A stretch of DNA of 35,723 nt. Origin: an uncultured Bacteroidia bacterium. Lineage in GTDB: Bacteria; Bacteroidota; Bacteroidia; Bacteroidales; UBA932. The notes under the pieces were generated by a model. It did not search any database, was not told the DNA's origin, and saw only the letters and a program-made list of their open reading frames with translations. Below are positions 7,362-15,281 of the stretch, piece by piece. The stretch is taken from contig CACYZM010000023.1 of the NCBI GenBank assembly GCA_902778855.1, forward strand, positions 1 to 35,723, read 5' to 3'. A program made the position numbers and the translations under genes. Each line of letters begins with the position of its first letter. Position 1 is the first letter of the stretch.

Positions 7362-7639
7362 GGGGAGAAGGAACAATTCTGGAGCGAATTGGCGAAAAAG
7401 GGATGTGGGTCGGGCTTGTGCAGGGAGCGGTGGCTGGAGGAAAGGGCCCGGGGGGGGCGTCGACCCAGGGGGCGTTGGCCCCAGGGGCTGCGACCCCGGG
7501 ACCTGGCGAGGCCATGACGGCGCTTTGTTCGACGAACGTTCCGGGCCTTCGTGGCCCGGATAAGGAGGAGTTCGCCGTCAAGCGACCGGTGCCGCTCCCT
7601 TTTTCGCCATTCTGAGCGGAAGAATGTTCCTTCTCCGCC
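7362..7639. other. 278-bp non-coding element bounded by imperfect inverted repeats (MITE-like)
   Basis: The left end (7362-7403) and the reverse complement of the right end (7596-7639) align over about 43 bases, with exact blocks GGAGAAGGAACA and GGCGAAAAAGGGA plus a shared ATTCT. The interior is very G-rich, with runs of G and C near 7448-7500. No target-site duplication and no transposase were found. Small open frames cross it (for example 7337-7615) but lack a ribosome-binding site and family features. It may be a miniature mobile element or a structured RNA. Confidence 0.55.
7541..7559 (+). other. Perfect 7-bp GC hairpin inside the 278-bp element
   Basis: CCGGGCC-TTCGT-GGCCCGG forms a stable stem with a five-base loop. 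It is preceded by the short palindrome GTTCGACGAAC at 7527-7537. No U-tract follows, so it is not a standard intrinsic terminator. Confidence 0.6.
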
Positions 7640-7714
7640 GGAGCCAGCCGAGCGGCCGGGGAAAGCGGGTATCGGGCGCTGGAGCGTATTTGGTTGATTA
7701 TCAGCCGATTCCTG

Positions 7715-7749
7715 AAAGTTGCCCCCGTTGTTCTGGAGGGGGCGACTTT
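7715..7749 (+). other. 12-bp stem hairpin in the gap before the LacI gene
   Basis: AAAGTTGCCCCC (7715-7726) pairs with GGGGGCGACTTT (7738-7749) with one G-T wobble and an 11-base loop. It may be a terminator for transcription coming from either side, but no clear U-tract follows. The rest of 7640-7904 holds no gene that I can support. Confidence 0.55.
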
Positions 7750-7851
7750 GCGTAATTGGCTTATATAAAGGCGATTACTCTACAGGCGGGAGTGGGGGCG
7801 GGGAGGAAACGCGGTCTGGCAAGGCCGCGATGGCTTGAGAGGTGGGCTGGG

Positions 7852-7888
7852 CTAGCCCGGCTTGAGGCTCGATCTGGGGCCGGGCTAG
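7852..7888 (-). terminator. Inverted repeat just after the LacI stop codon
   Basis: CTAGCCCGGC (7852-7861) and GCCGGGCTAG (7879-7888) are a perfect 10-bp inverted repeat with a 17-base loop, 16 bases beyond the LacI stop (7905-7907). A third copy of the half-site, AGCCCGGCTAG, overlaps the stop codon itself. The position fits a transcript end for the regulator, although a U-tract is missing. Confidence 0.45.
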
Positions 7889-7904
7889 TTGAGCCGAAGC
7901 CCGG

Positions 7905-8957
7905 CTAGTAGTAGTCGACGTTGTAGCGGGTGAGGATGTCCATGTGCATGAAGTTGTCCTTTTTCAGGGGCAGCTTCCGGCGGAGGATGTATTCGGCGAG
8001 GGCTTCGATGGCGAGGCGCATCTGTTCGTCGGGGTGCTGGGCGATGAGGCAGGAGACGGTGCCGTCGCGGAGGGCGTCCATGTTGGCCTTGAGGTTGTCG
8101 AAGCCGACGACGCGGCGCTGGGAGTCGGGATGATGCAGCAGCCAGGGGACCAGCAGGTGGATGCGGGAGTTGAACATCACGATGTGCCGGGTGCCGGGAT
8201 GCTCCCGGAACCAGGCGTCGAGGGCGCCTTCGATGCTGTCGGGATCGTTGGGGTCGATGAAGACGTTGCCCAGGACGCAGTCGGGGCTGTGCTCCAACAT
8301 ATAGTCGACGAAGCCGGCGCGCCGGTTGATCGTGGGGTCGGATTGCTGATTCCGGTCGCGGCGGATGCGGACGATCAGGACGCTCGGGACGGCGAAGCCG
8401 CCCGTGAGCTGGTCGGCGCAAAGGTAGCCGCTCTTGTAGAGGGGCATGCCGAAGTAGGCCAGGTAGCCGTCTGTCTCGGGCTTGGAATCGATGTAGGCGA
8501 AGGGAATGTCGCGCTCGCGCAGCTGCGCGGCGAACACGTCGGTCTCTTCCTGGAAGAGGGGAGCGATGACCACGCCGGACGGGCCGGCTTCAAGCACCCG
8601 GGCGCAGGCGGCGCGGAACGATTCGATGTCGTACTGATCGTATTCGAAATGCTGCATCTGGACGCCGAGGGTGCCCACCGACTCGGCGGCCTTTTCAATG
8701 CCGCCGGCGGCCAGCTCCCAGAAAGTGCCCGGTTCGTGGGCGGGAATCAGCACGGCCACCAGGTGGTGCTGCCCCTTGGCCAGCAGGGAGGCGTAGACAT
8801 TGGGCTCGTAGCCCAGCTCCTCGATGGCGGCCATCACTTTGTCGTAACTCCGGCGGGAGACCTCGCCGCGATGGTGCAGCACGCGGTCGACCGTGCCTTT
8901 TGACAGACCGGTGCGACGGGCGATGTCGAGGATCGTTATTTTCTCGTTCTGGGCCAT
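7905..8957 (-). CDS. LacI-family transcription regulator, probable pectin-locus regulator
   Basis: 350 residues. The start at 8957 is chosen because it places the DNA-binding helix-turn-helix at the N-terminus (ITILDIARRTGLSKGTVDRV, about residues 7-26, then LHHRGEVS). An open extension to 9125 would add unrelated residues and cover the divergent promoter. Residues about 60-335 form a periplasmic-binding-protein-like sugar sensor (LVAVLIPAHEPGTFW near the start; VVGFDNLKANMDALRDG near 290). The family binds palindromic operators and lets go or binds when a sugar metabolite is present. The gene is divergent from the GH28 gene across a 182-bp gap with two operator-like sites, so regulation of the pectin genes and of itself is likely. 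The effector is unknown; a uronate or 2-keto-3-deoxygluconate is a reasonable guess. Confidence 0.9.
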   Translation of the reverse strand: MAQNEKITILDIARRTGLSKGTVDRVLHHRGEVSRRSYDKVMAAIEELGYEPNVYASLLAKGQHHLVAVLIPAHEPGTFWELAAGGIEKAAESVGTLGVQMQHFEYDQYDIESFRAACARVLEAGPSGVVIAPLFQEETDVFAAQLRERDIPFAYIDSKPETDGYLAYFGMPLYKSGYLCADQLTGGFAVPSVLIVRIRRDRNQQSDPTINRRAGFVDYMLEHSPDCVLGNVFIDPNDPDSIEGALDAWFREHPGTRHIVMFNSRIHLLVPWLLHHPDSQRRVVGFDNLKANMDALRDGTVSCLIAQHPDEQMRLAIEALAEYILRRKLPLKKDNFMHMDILTRYNVDYY

Positions 8958-9012
8958 TCCGTAGTTTTCCGAATGCAAGTCTAAACAAAAAAATCCAAAT
9001 CCGCAAGAAAAT

Positions 9013-9026
9013 CGTGTACGATAACG
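9013..9026 (+). promoter_or_regulatory. Operator-like half of an inverted pair (site 1)
   Basis: CGTGTACGATAACG is the inverted counterpart of CGTTACCGTACACG at 9069-9082, 13/14 identical, with centres 56 bp apart. The pair lies in the gap between the LacI gene and the GH28 gene. Two sites at this distance could be bound by one regulator with DNA looping. Confidence 0.55.
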
Positions 9027-9061
9027 GGGGATTGTTGATAACTCGCATAAGGTATTGATAA

Positions 9062-9089
9062 TTATTTCCGTTACCGTACACGGAAATAA
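9062..9089 (+). promoter_or_regulatory. Palindromic operator (site 2) at the pectin-operon promoter
   Basis: TTATTTCCGT and ACGGAAATAA are perfect 10-bp arms around TACCGTAC. The palindrome centre is CG, as in LacI-family operators. It ends 11 bases before the -7 box at 9101, so bound protein would cover the -33 region and block transcription. It includes the site-2 copy CGTTACCGTACACG. Confidence 0.65.
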
Positions 9090-9100
9090 AAAACTTTTTC

Positions 9101-9108
9101 TACATTTG
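9101..9108 (+). promoter_or_regulatory. -7 promoter box of the pectin operon
   Basis: TACATTTG matches TAnnTTTG, 31 bases before the GH28 ATG at 9140. No good -33 TTTG is seen; that position is taken by the palindrome. On the opposite strand, TAGACTTG (8983-8976, one mismatch) with CTTG 20 bp upstream is a weak candidate promoter for the LacI gene. Confidence 0.55.
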
Positions 9109-9139
9109 TAGTCGATATAAAACATCCTGTCGCGCCACC

Positions 9140-10603
9140 ATGAGAAAATGCCTCTTCTTCGCCGTCCTGCTCGCCCTGGCCACCGCCTGCACCGGCGGTT
9201 CCGCCGATAAGCTCGACGCCCTCTACGAAGGCCTTCCCTTTGACATGCCGCGCGTGACTCTCCCGTCGATTCCTTCGCGCGAAGTCGTCCTGACCGACTT
9301 CGGCGGCGTGGGCGACGGCGTCACGCTCAACACCGACGCCTTTGCCAAGGCCATCGCCGCCCTCTCCGAAAAAGGCGGCGGCCGCCTCGTGGTGCCGGCC
9401 GGCATCTGGCTCACCGGCCCGATCGGCCTGGCGAACCACATCGAGCTCCGCGTCGAGAAAGACGCCGTCATCGTCTTCTCCACCGACCAGGACCTCTATC
9501 CCATCATCGACACCAACTTCGAAGGCCTCGACGTGCGCCGCTGCCTCTCGCCGATCCACGCGGAGGGCGCGCACGACATCGCCATCACCGGCGGCGGCAT
9601 CATCGACGGCAGCGGCGACGCCTGGCGCGAGGTGAAGCGCCGCAAGGTGTCGGACGACCAGTGGAAGGTCGTCCTCCAGCGCGGCGGCCTCCTCTCCGAC
9701 GACGGCAAGACGTGGTTCCCCGACGAAGGCTACGCCAAGGCTCGCGCCACGGCCGGCTCGCTCAACTTCCCCGATCCCTCGCTCGACGAGCAGGAGATCA
9801 AAACCTTCCTGCGGCCCGTCCTCGTGTCGCTGCGCGAATGCAGCCACGTGCTCATCGAAGACTGCACCTTCCAGAACTCGCCCTGCTGGAATCTTCACCC
9901 GCTGTATTGCCAGGACGTCGTGATCCGCGGCATCACCGTCCGCAACCCGCACTACTCGGCCAACGGCGACGGCATCGACATCGATGCCTGCGAGAACGTC
10001 ATCCTCACCGAGAGTTCCTTCGACGTGGGCGACGACGCCATCTGCATTAAATCGGGCAAAGACGAAGACGGCCGGCGCCACGCGCGCAAGTGCCGCAACC
10101 TCATCATCTCCGACTGCACGGTCTACCACGGCCACGGCGGCTTCGTGGTGGGCAGCGAAATGTCGGGCGGCGTGGAGAACATCCGCGTCACCCGCTGCCG
10201 CTTCATCGGCACCGACGTGGGCCTGCGCTTCAAGAGTACGCGCGGCCGCGGCGGCCTCGTGAAGGACATCTGGTGCGACCATATCTATATGAAAGACATC
10301 GTCACCTACGGCGTGATCTTCAATCTCTACTACGCGGGCGTTGCCGCGACCGACATGGATCCCGACGCCAAGTCCGACCTCCAGCCGGTCGACGAGACCA
10401 CGCCGGAATTCCGCGACATCCACGTCTCCGACGTCCTCTGCGCAGGCGCCGACCAGGCCGTCTTCATCAACGGCCTGCCCGAACTGCCCGTGCGCAACAT
10501 CGACTTCCGCAACAGCAACTTCACGGCGAAGAAGGGCGAGGAAGTCCACTTCGCCGAAAACATCACCTTCGACAACGTCACCATCAACGGGAAACGCCTA
10601 TGA
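9140..10603 (+). CDS. GH28 polygalacturonase-type lipoprotein
   Basis: 487 residues, with a lipoprotein signal (lipobox ATAC, Cys17). The rest is a right-handed beta-helix of family GH28, which hydrolyses alpha-1,4-galacturonic linkages in homogalacturonan or rhamnogalacturonan by inversion. All four GH28 motifs are present: NGDGID (275-280), GDDA with Asp298/Asp299, HGHGG (330-334) and RFK (363-365). The segment FGGVGDGVTLNT near residue 54 is the usual N-cap. Being a lipoprotein, it sits in the outer membrane facing the periplasm or the surface. It is the first gene of the operon, 31 bases after the -7 box. Its stop overlaps the next ATG (ATGA). Whether it acts as endo- or exo-enzyme is not decided; a periplasmic exo-role on short oligomers is plausible. 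Confidence 0.94.
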   Translation: MRKCLFFAVLLALATACTGGSADKLDALYEGLPFDMPRVTLPSIPSREVVLTDFGGVGDGVTLNTDAFAKAIAALSEKGGGRLVVPAGIWLTGPIGLANHIELRVEKDAVIVFSTDQDLYPIIDTNFEGLDVRRCLSPIHAEGAHDIAITGGGIIDGSGDAWREVKRRKVSDDQWKVVLQRGGLLSDDGKTWFPDEGYAKARATAGSLNFPDPSLDEQEIKTFLRPVLVSLRECSHVLIEDCTFQNSPCWNLHPLYCQDVVIRGITVRNPHYSANGDGIDIDACENVILTESSFDVGDDAICIKSGKDEDGRRHARKCRNLIISDCTVYHGHGGFVVGSEMSGGVENIRVTRCRFIGTDVGLRFKSTRGRGGLVKDIWCDHIYMKDIVTYGVIFNLYYAGVAATDMDPDAKSDLQPVDETTPEFRDIHVSDVLCAGADQAVFINGLPELPVRNIDFRNSNFTAKKGEEVHFAENITFDNVTINGKRL

Positions 10604-12255
10604 AAACCCTGAAAATCGCCGCGATCGCGGCCCTCTGGCTGCTCTGCAGTTCCTTTACCACCATCCATCTGATGGGCGACTCCACGATGGCGGAGAAAGA
10701 CCTGTCCAACGGCAATCCCGAGCGGGGCTGGGGCATGATGTTCCAGAACTTCCTCGACGACCAGGTGAAGGTCGTCAACTACGCCCAGAACGGCCGGAGC
10801 ACGAAGAGTTTCATCGACCGCGGCCTCTGGGACCAGGTCAAGGCCAACCTCAAGCCCGGTGACTGGGTGTTCATCGAATTCGGCCACAACGACGCCAAGC
10901 AGGACGACCCCGAGCGCTACGCGCCCGCCTTCGGCGCCTACCAGGACAACCTGCGGACCTTCGTCCGCACGGCCCTCGACGCCGGCTGTAAGCCCGTGCT
11001 CCTCACCCCGGTGGCCCGCCGCTGGTTCAAGGAAGGCAAGCTCGACCGCAACTGCCACACCGACTATCCCGAAGCGATGAAACAGGTGGCGCAGGAATTC
11101 AACGTGCCGCTCCTCGACATCACCACCGCCACCCTCGACTGGCTCGAGGGCCTGGGCGACGATGCCTCGAAGGCCTATTTCATGATCTCCACCGGCAAGA
11201 ACGACAACACCCACACGGTGGCCTGCGGCGCCCGCAAGGTCACCGAGATCGTCTGCGACAAGATCAAGGCCCAGATCCCCGAACTCGCCGGGCACCTCGT
11301 GCGCTACGACATCGTCGTCTCGCCCGACGGCCACGGCGACTTCTTCACCGTGCAGGAAGCCATCAACGCCTGCCCCGACTACAGCCACGCACGCATCACC
11401 ACGATCTACATCCGCAAGGGCGTGTATCGGGAGATGGTCACCATCCCGCACAACAAATTCCGGCTCCACCTCATCGGCGAGGACGCCGAGAACACCGTGA
11501 TCACCTGGGGCAAGTATGCCGAGCAGATCTGGCCGGGCTTCGACTTCAAGGTCGGCACCTCGGGCAGCGCCACGATGTACGTCCATTCGAGCTACGTCAC
11601 CTTCGAGAACCTGACCTTCGAGAACACGGCCGGGGAGGGGAAACCCATCGGCCAGGCCGTGGCGGTGTTCACCGACGGCGACTTCCTCTTCTTCCACAAA
11701 TGCCGCTTCCTCGGCAACCAGGACACCCTTTATACCTACGGACGCTACGGCAAGGAAGGCGGCGTGAAACGCAACTACTATCTCGATTGTTATATAGAAG
11801 GTACGACCGACTTCATCTTCGGCCCCAGCATCTGCTACTTCGAGAACTGCACGATCCACAGCAAGAAGAACAGCTACGTGACGGCCGCCTCCACCTTCCC
11901 CGGCCAGAAATACGGCTACGTCTTCAAGGACTGCAAGCTGACGGCCGGGCCGGGCATCGACAAGTGCTACCTCGGCCGCCCGTGGGGCGCCTATGCCAAG
12001 ACGGTCTTCATCCACTGCGAACTCGGCGCCCACATCCTGCCCGAAGGCTGGCACGACTGGGAGAAGGAGGGCAAGCCCGACACGAAGAAGAATTCCTTCT
12101 ACGCCGAATACGACAACTACGGTCCCGGCGCCGCCGGCCCGCGCGTGAAATGGGCGCACACCCTCAAAGCGAAGCAGGCCGCCGAATATACCTTCGAAAA
12201 AGTGATGTACCAACCCCAGGACGGCATCGTCTGGAATCCCTTCGACAACCGATGA
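10600..12255 (+). CDS. Two-domain pectin esterase: CE12 acetylesterase + CE8 methylesterase
   Basis: 551 residues from ATG at 10600, four bases overlapping the GH28 stop. A signal peptide (1-21) precedes an SGNH hydrolase of CE12 type (about 22-230): nucleophile Ser28 in GDSTM, FIEFGHND (91-98), and catalytic Asp202/His205 in DNTHT. This domain removes acetyl groups from pectin. The second domain (about 237-551) is a CE8 pectin methylesterase beta-helix: SPDGHGDFFTVQEAI at the start, QDTLY (Asp375), DFIFG (Asp404) and LGRPW (Arg460). It removes methyl esters, exposing galacturonate for lyases and hydrolases. All catalytic residues of both halves are present. Both domains also occur as single-domain proteins in other genomes; the fusion couples two de-esterification steps on one chain. 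Start choice: an upstream open frame to 10090 has no signal peptide. Confidence 0.93.
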   Translation: MKTLKIAAIAALWLLCSSFTTIHLMGDSTMAEKDLSNGNPERGWGMMFQNFLDDQVKVVNYAQNGRSTKSFIDRGLWDQVKANLKPGDWVFIEFGHNDAKQDDPERYAPAFGAYQDNLRTFVRTALDAGCKPVLLTPVARRWFKEGKLDRNCHTDYPEAMKQVAQEFNVPLLDITTATLDWLEGLGDDASKAYFMISTGKNDNTHTVACGARKVTEIVCDKIKAQIPELAGHLVRYDIVVSPDGHGDFFTVQEAINACPDYSHARITTIYIRKGVYREMVTIPHNKFRLHLIGEDAENTVITWGKYAEQIWPGFDFKVGTSGSATMYVHSSYVTFENLTFENTAGEGKPIGQAVAVFTDGDFLFFHKCRFLGNQDTLYTYGRYGKEGGVKRNYYLDCYIEGTTDFIFGPSICYFENCTIHSKKNSYVTAASTFPGQKYGYVFKDCKLTAGPGIDKCYLGRPWGAYAKTVFIHCELGAHILPEGWHDWEKEGKPDTKKNSFYAEYDNYGPGAAGPRVKWAHTLKAKQAAEYTFEKVMYQPQDGIVWNPFDNR

Positions 12256-13412
12256 GCAGAAGCCTGACGATCGTCCTTTCGGCTGTCCTGCTGACAGCCT
12301 GCACGGCCCGGGAGCCCCTCTCCCAGGCTGTCGTGCGTTCTGAGATGCAACGCAATCCCGCCGCTTCCTACATCGACGGCCTCGAAGGAAAACTCAAGTG
12401 GAATTATACAACGGGCCTCGAACTGAAGGCTTTCCTGGACGCCGCTCCGGAGAAGACCCTTGACTATGTCGACGCCTGGTACGACGCCATCATCGCCGAG
12501 GACGGCACCATCGGCGTGAACTACAAGAAATCGAATTATTCCACCGACCACATCTGCCCCGGCCGGACGCTCTTCCAGCTATATGACCTTACGGGCAAGG
12601 AAAAATACCGCCTGGCTATGGACCGGCTCTACGAGCAGGTCCTCGAGCAGCCGCGGACGCCGGAAGGCGGCTTCTGGCACAAGCAGGTGTATCCGAACCA
12701 GATGTGGCTCGACGGACTCTATATGGCGCAGCCTTTCTACGCCGAATATACGGCCCGCTACGTGCCCGACAGCCTCAAGATGCGCAACTTCGCCGACATC
12801 GCGCAGCACTTCGTGACCGTGGCCGACCATACCTTCGACCCGGCCACGGGCCTGTACCGCCACGCCTGGGACTCTTCGCACGAGATGTTCTGGTGCGATC
12901 CGGCTACGGGCCAGTCGGCCCACGCCTGGGGCCGCGCCCTCGGCTGGTACGCCATGGCGCTCGTGGAGGTGCTGCCCGTCCTGCCCGCCGACACGCCGGG
13001 CCGCGACGAGATGCTCCGCATCTTCCGCCACATCTTCGAAACCCTGTCGAAATACGCCGATCCCGGCACCGGGATGTGGTACCAGGTGCTCGACCGGCCG
13101 GGCGAGGAAGGGAACTATATTGAGGCCACCTGCAGCGCGATGTTCGTCTATGCCATGCTGCGCGGCTGTCGCGAGGGCTACCTCGACTGCCAGGCCGGTG
13201 CGAAGAAGGCCTACCGCAGTCTGATCAAGACCTTTGTGTCGTTCGAACGCGGCCTTGTCGACCTGAACCGCTGCTGCGAAGTGGCGGGCCTCGGCGGCAA
13301 GGAGAACCGCAGCGGCGACTACGACTATTATATCCACGAAAAAGTGCGCAGCAACGATCCCAAGGGCATCGGCCCGCTCATCTGGGCTGCGCTGGAATAC
13401 GAGAAGCTATGA
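12252..13412 (+). CDS. GH105 unsaturated galacturonyl hydrolase lipoprotein
   Basis: 386 residues from ATG at 12252 (ATGA overlap with the previous stop). Lipobox LTAC (Cys17). The body is an (alpha/alpha)6 barrel of family GH105, the enzymes that hydrate the delta-4,5 double bond of unsaturated uronyl ends left by pectin or rhamnogalacturonan lyases, releasing the unsaturated sugar. The catalytic-acid region is QMWLDGLYMAQPF, with Asp154 as the expected proton donor, and the family phrases HAWGRALGWYAMAL and GNYIEATCSAMF follow. The length fits the family (about 370-400). It pairs with the PL1 lyase encoded just downstream: the lyase makes unsaturated ends and this enzyme removes them, feeding KduI. 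Confidence 0.92.
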   Translation: MSRSLTIVLSAVLLTACTAREPLSQAVVRSEMQRNPAASYIDGLEGKLKWNYTTGLELKAFLDAAPEKTLDYVDAWYDAIIAEDGTIGVNYKKSNYSTDHICPGRTLFQLYDLTGKEKYRLAMDRLYEQVLEQPRTPEGGFWHKQVYPNQMWLDGLYMAQPFYAEYTARYVPDSLKMRNFADIAQHFVTVADHTFDPATGLYRHAWDSSHEMFWCDPATGQSAHAWGRALGWYAMALVEVLPVLPADTPGRDEMLRIFRHIFETLSKYADPGTGMWYQVLDRPGEEGNYIEATCSAMFVYAMLRGCREGYLDCQAGAKKAYRSLIKTFVSFERGLVDLNRCCEVAGLGGKENRSGDYDYYIHEKVRSNDPKGIGPLIWAALEYEKL

Positions 13413-15241
13413 AGCGTGACCTGTTGAAGCTGGCTTTCCTGCTGGCCATCATTCCTTTTATCACCGCCTGCCCCGGCCCGGAACCCGAACCCGAGCCGAA
13501 GGCGCCCGATGTCCCGACCGGCGTCGCCCTCCACAGTGCGACGCAGACTTCGCTGACCTTCCAGTGGTCGGCCGTCACGGGCGCCTCGTCCTACGACTGG
13601 CAGCTCAACCAGGGCGGTACCCAGATCCAGAAGGGATCGGTCAGCAGCCGCAACGTCGTGATCTCCGACCTGAAGGCCGGTACGGCCTATCAGTTCGTCG
13701 TCCGCGCCGTTTCCGCCGCCGGCGCCTCCGCGTGGTCGAGCGCGGTCACGGCCTCTACCGAGGCCGAGCCCGAGCCGCCCACGCCGCCCGCACCCACTGG
13801 CCTCAAATATGAAGACTTCCTCATCCCCGCTTCCGAGGAAGACGGCGTCGCGCGCGCCTTCCCGGGCGCCGAGGGCTGCGGCATGTTCACGGCCGGCGGC
13901 CGCGGTGGCGCGGTCTATCACGTCACCACGCTCGAGGATAACAACAACAAGGGCTCGCTCCGCTACGCCCTCGGTCAGTCCGGCGCCCGGACCATCGTCT
14001 TCGACGTGGCCGGCGTCATCGAGCTCAAGAGCAGCCTGACCATCTCCAAGGGCGACGTCACCATCGCCGGCCAGACGGCGCCGGGCGACGGTATCTGCCT
14101 GGCCAACTACAGCGTGCAGAACAACGCCGACAACGTGATCATCCGTTTCGTCCGCTTCCGCCTGGGCGACAAGGTGCCCGGCCAGGAAGACTGCATCTGG
14201 GGCCGCAACCACGCCAACATCATCCTCGACCACTGCTCGATGAGCTGGTCGATGGACGAATGCGCCTCGTTCTACGACAACGAGAACTTCACGATGCAGT
14301 GGTGCATCCTCAGCGAGAGCCTCAACAACTCCAAGCACCCGAAAGGCGCCCACGGCTACGGCGGCATCTGGGGCGGCCACAAGGCCACCTTCCACCACAA
14401 CCTGCTGGCGCACCACGCTTCCCGCACGCCGCGCCTGTGCGGCAGCCGCTACACGGGTACGCCCGAAATCGAACAGGTGGAGCTGGCCAACAACGTGTTC
14501 TACAACTGGGGCCCCACCGACGGCGGCTATGCCGGTGAAGGCGGCTCCTACAATTTCATCAACAACTACTACAAGCCCGGCGCTTCGACCATCACCAAGA
14601 AGGTGCTGGTCAACCGCATCTTCCAGCCCTATGTCTCGGGTTCCTCGAGCGACGACAAGAACCCGGCGGGCACCTGGGGCAAATTCTATGTGGCCGGCAA
14701 CCATTTCGACGGCCAGGTGGCCGGAGAGAAGTATGCCGACCTGATCACGGGCGTCAATAAGGACAACTGGCAGGGTATTCAGCCGAAGACCCCGGTCGAG
14801 ACCGCGGTCATCAAGTCGGAATCACGTTTCAACATTGTCTTCGGCTCGAGTACGGTGACGCTGCAGACGGCCGAGAAGGCTTATGAAAGCGTCCTCAAAC
14901 ACGTCGGTGCCTCCCTGGCGCGCGATGCCGTCGATACCCGTATCACCGACGAGGTGCGCGGCGGCACCTGGTCGGGGAAGCCGGGAAGCGGCGGTTCCAC
15001 CAACGGCATCATCGACTCGCAGGAAGACGTCGGCGGCTGGCCGTCTTACAAGGCCACGTCGGCCCAGACCGCCGCGGTGAAGGACACCGACGGCGACGGC
15101 ATGCCCGACGCGTTCGAAGACGAGGCCGGCCTCGACAAGAACAACGCGGCCGACGGCAAGGCCATCACGCTCGACAAGAACAACCGCTACACCAACCTGG
15201 AAATGTATCTCCACTACTTAGTTAGAAATATAATCAACTAA
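13409..15241 (+). CDS. PL1 pectate lyase lipoprotein with N-terminal FN3 domain
   Basis: 610 residues from ATG at 13409 (ATGA overlap). Lipobox ITAC (Cys21), then a Pro/Glu linker, a fibronectin type III domain (about 33-118: VPTGVALHSATQTSLTFQW, ending AWSSAVTAST), a second Pro-rich linker, and a PL1 beta-helix (about 148-520) starting with FPGAEGCGMFTAGGRGG. Inside are IILDHCSMSWSMDE and ASRTPRLCG, typical of the PL1_2 subfamily. PL1 enzymes cut polygalacturonate by Ca-dependent beta-elimination. The C-terminus holds DTDGDGMPDAFEDEAGLD, a calcium-binding loop of the kind common on Bacteroidota surface lyases. Likely a surface endo-enzyme starting polymer breakdown. A 40-bp gap follows before SusC. 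Confidence 0.93.
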   Translation: MKRDLLKLAFLLAIIPFITACPGPEPEPEPKAPDVPTGVALHSATQTSLTFQWSAVTGASSYDWQLNQGGTQIQKGSVSSRNVVISDLKAGTAYQFVVRAVSAAGASAWSSAVTASTEAEPEPPTPPAPTGLKYEDFLIPASEEDGVARAFPGAEGCGMFTAGGRGGAVYHVTTLEDNNNKGSLRYALGQSGARTIVFDVAGVIELKSSLTISKGDVTIAGQTAPGDGICLANYSVQNNADNVIIRFVRFRLGDKVPGQEDCIWGRNHANIILDHCSMSWSMDECASFYDNENFTMQWCILSESLNNSKHPKGAHGYGGIWGGHKATFHHNLLAHHASRTPRLCGSRYTGTPEIEQVELANNVFYNWGPTDGGYAGEGGSYNFINNYYKPGASTITKKVLVNRIFQPYVSGSSSDDKNPAGTWGKFYVAGNHFDGQVAGEKYADLITGVNKDNWQGIQPKTPVETAVIKSESRFNIVFGSSTVTLQTAEKAYESVLKHVGASLARDAVDTRITDEVRGGTWSGKPGSGGSTNGIIDSQEDVGGWPSYKATSAQTAAVKDTDGDGMPDAFEDEAGLDKNNAADGKAITLDKNNRYTNLEMYLHYLVRNIIN

Positions 15242-15281
15242 TTATCAATTATTTAATTTATTAATCCTCAAAAAGTACCCT
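15242..15281 (+). promoter_or_regulatory. A/T-rich leader before susC
   Basis: This 40-bp gap is almost free of G and C, unlike its surroundings, and ends CTCAAAAAGTACCCT before the ATG. It contains CAATTATTTAAT (15246-15257), which recurs exactly before uxaB (28652-28663). In Bacteroidota, A/T-rich leaders substitute for Shine-Dalgarno pairing, so this probably boosts SusC translation. No TAnnTTTG box is present. Confidence 0.5.

Noticed and set aside
6765-7581. Several overlapping open frames on both strands through the 51-bp array (for example 6775-7581 minus, 6828-7361 plus) that would encode 17- or 34-residue repeat proteins.
   Set aside because: A 51-bp period without a stop leaves any frame open by arithmetic. 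Starts are TTG or absent, no ribosome-binding context or signal peptide is seen, and the frames compete with one another.
7337-7615. Small plus-strand gene of 92 codons (and an overlapping 76-codon one).
   Set aside because: It begins in the minisatellite, crosses the inverted-repeat element, has a G-rich low-complexity translation and no family features.
7640-7904. A tRNA or other known RNA gene in the gap before the LacI gene.
   Set aside because: No cloverleaf, T-loop motif (GTTCRANNC) or recognised RNA-family core was found; only the two hairpins stand out.
10090-10599. Upstream extension of the esterase gene (and similar extensions at 11700, 26886 and 33997).
   Set aside because: These extensions lie inside the preceding genes in another frame, encode Arg-rich nonsense, and would bury the signal peptide or normal N-terminus found at the chosen starts.
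15242-15281. A separate promoter for susC.
   Set aside because: The gap is A/T-rich but contains no TAnnTTTG box and no -33 TTTG, so I list it only as a leader.
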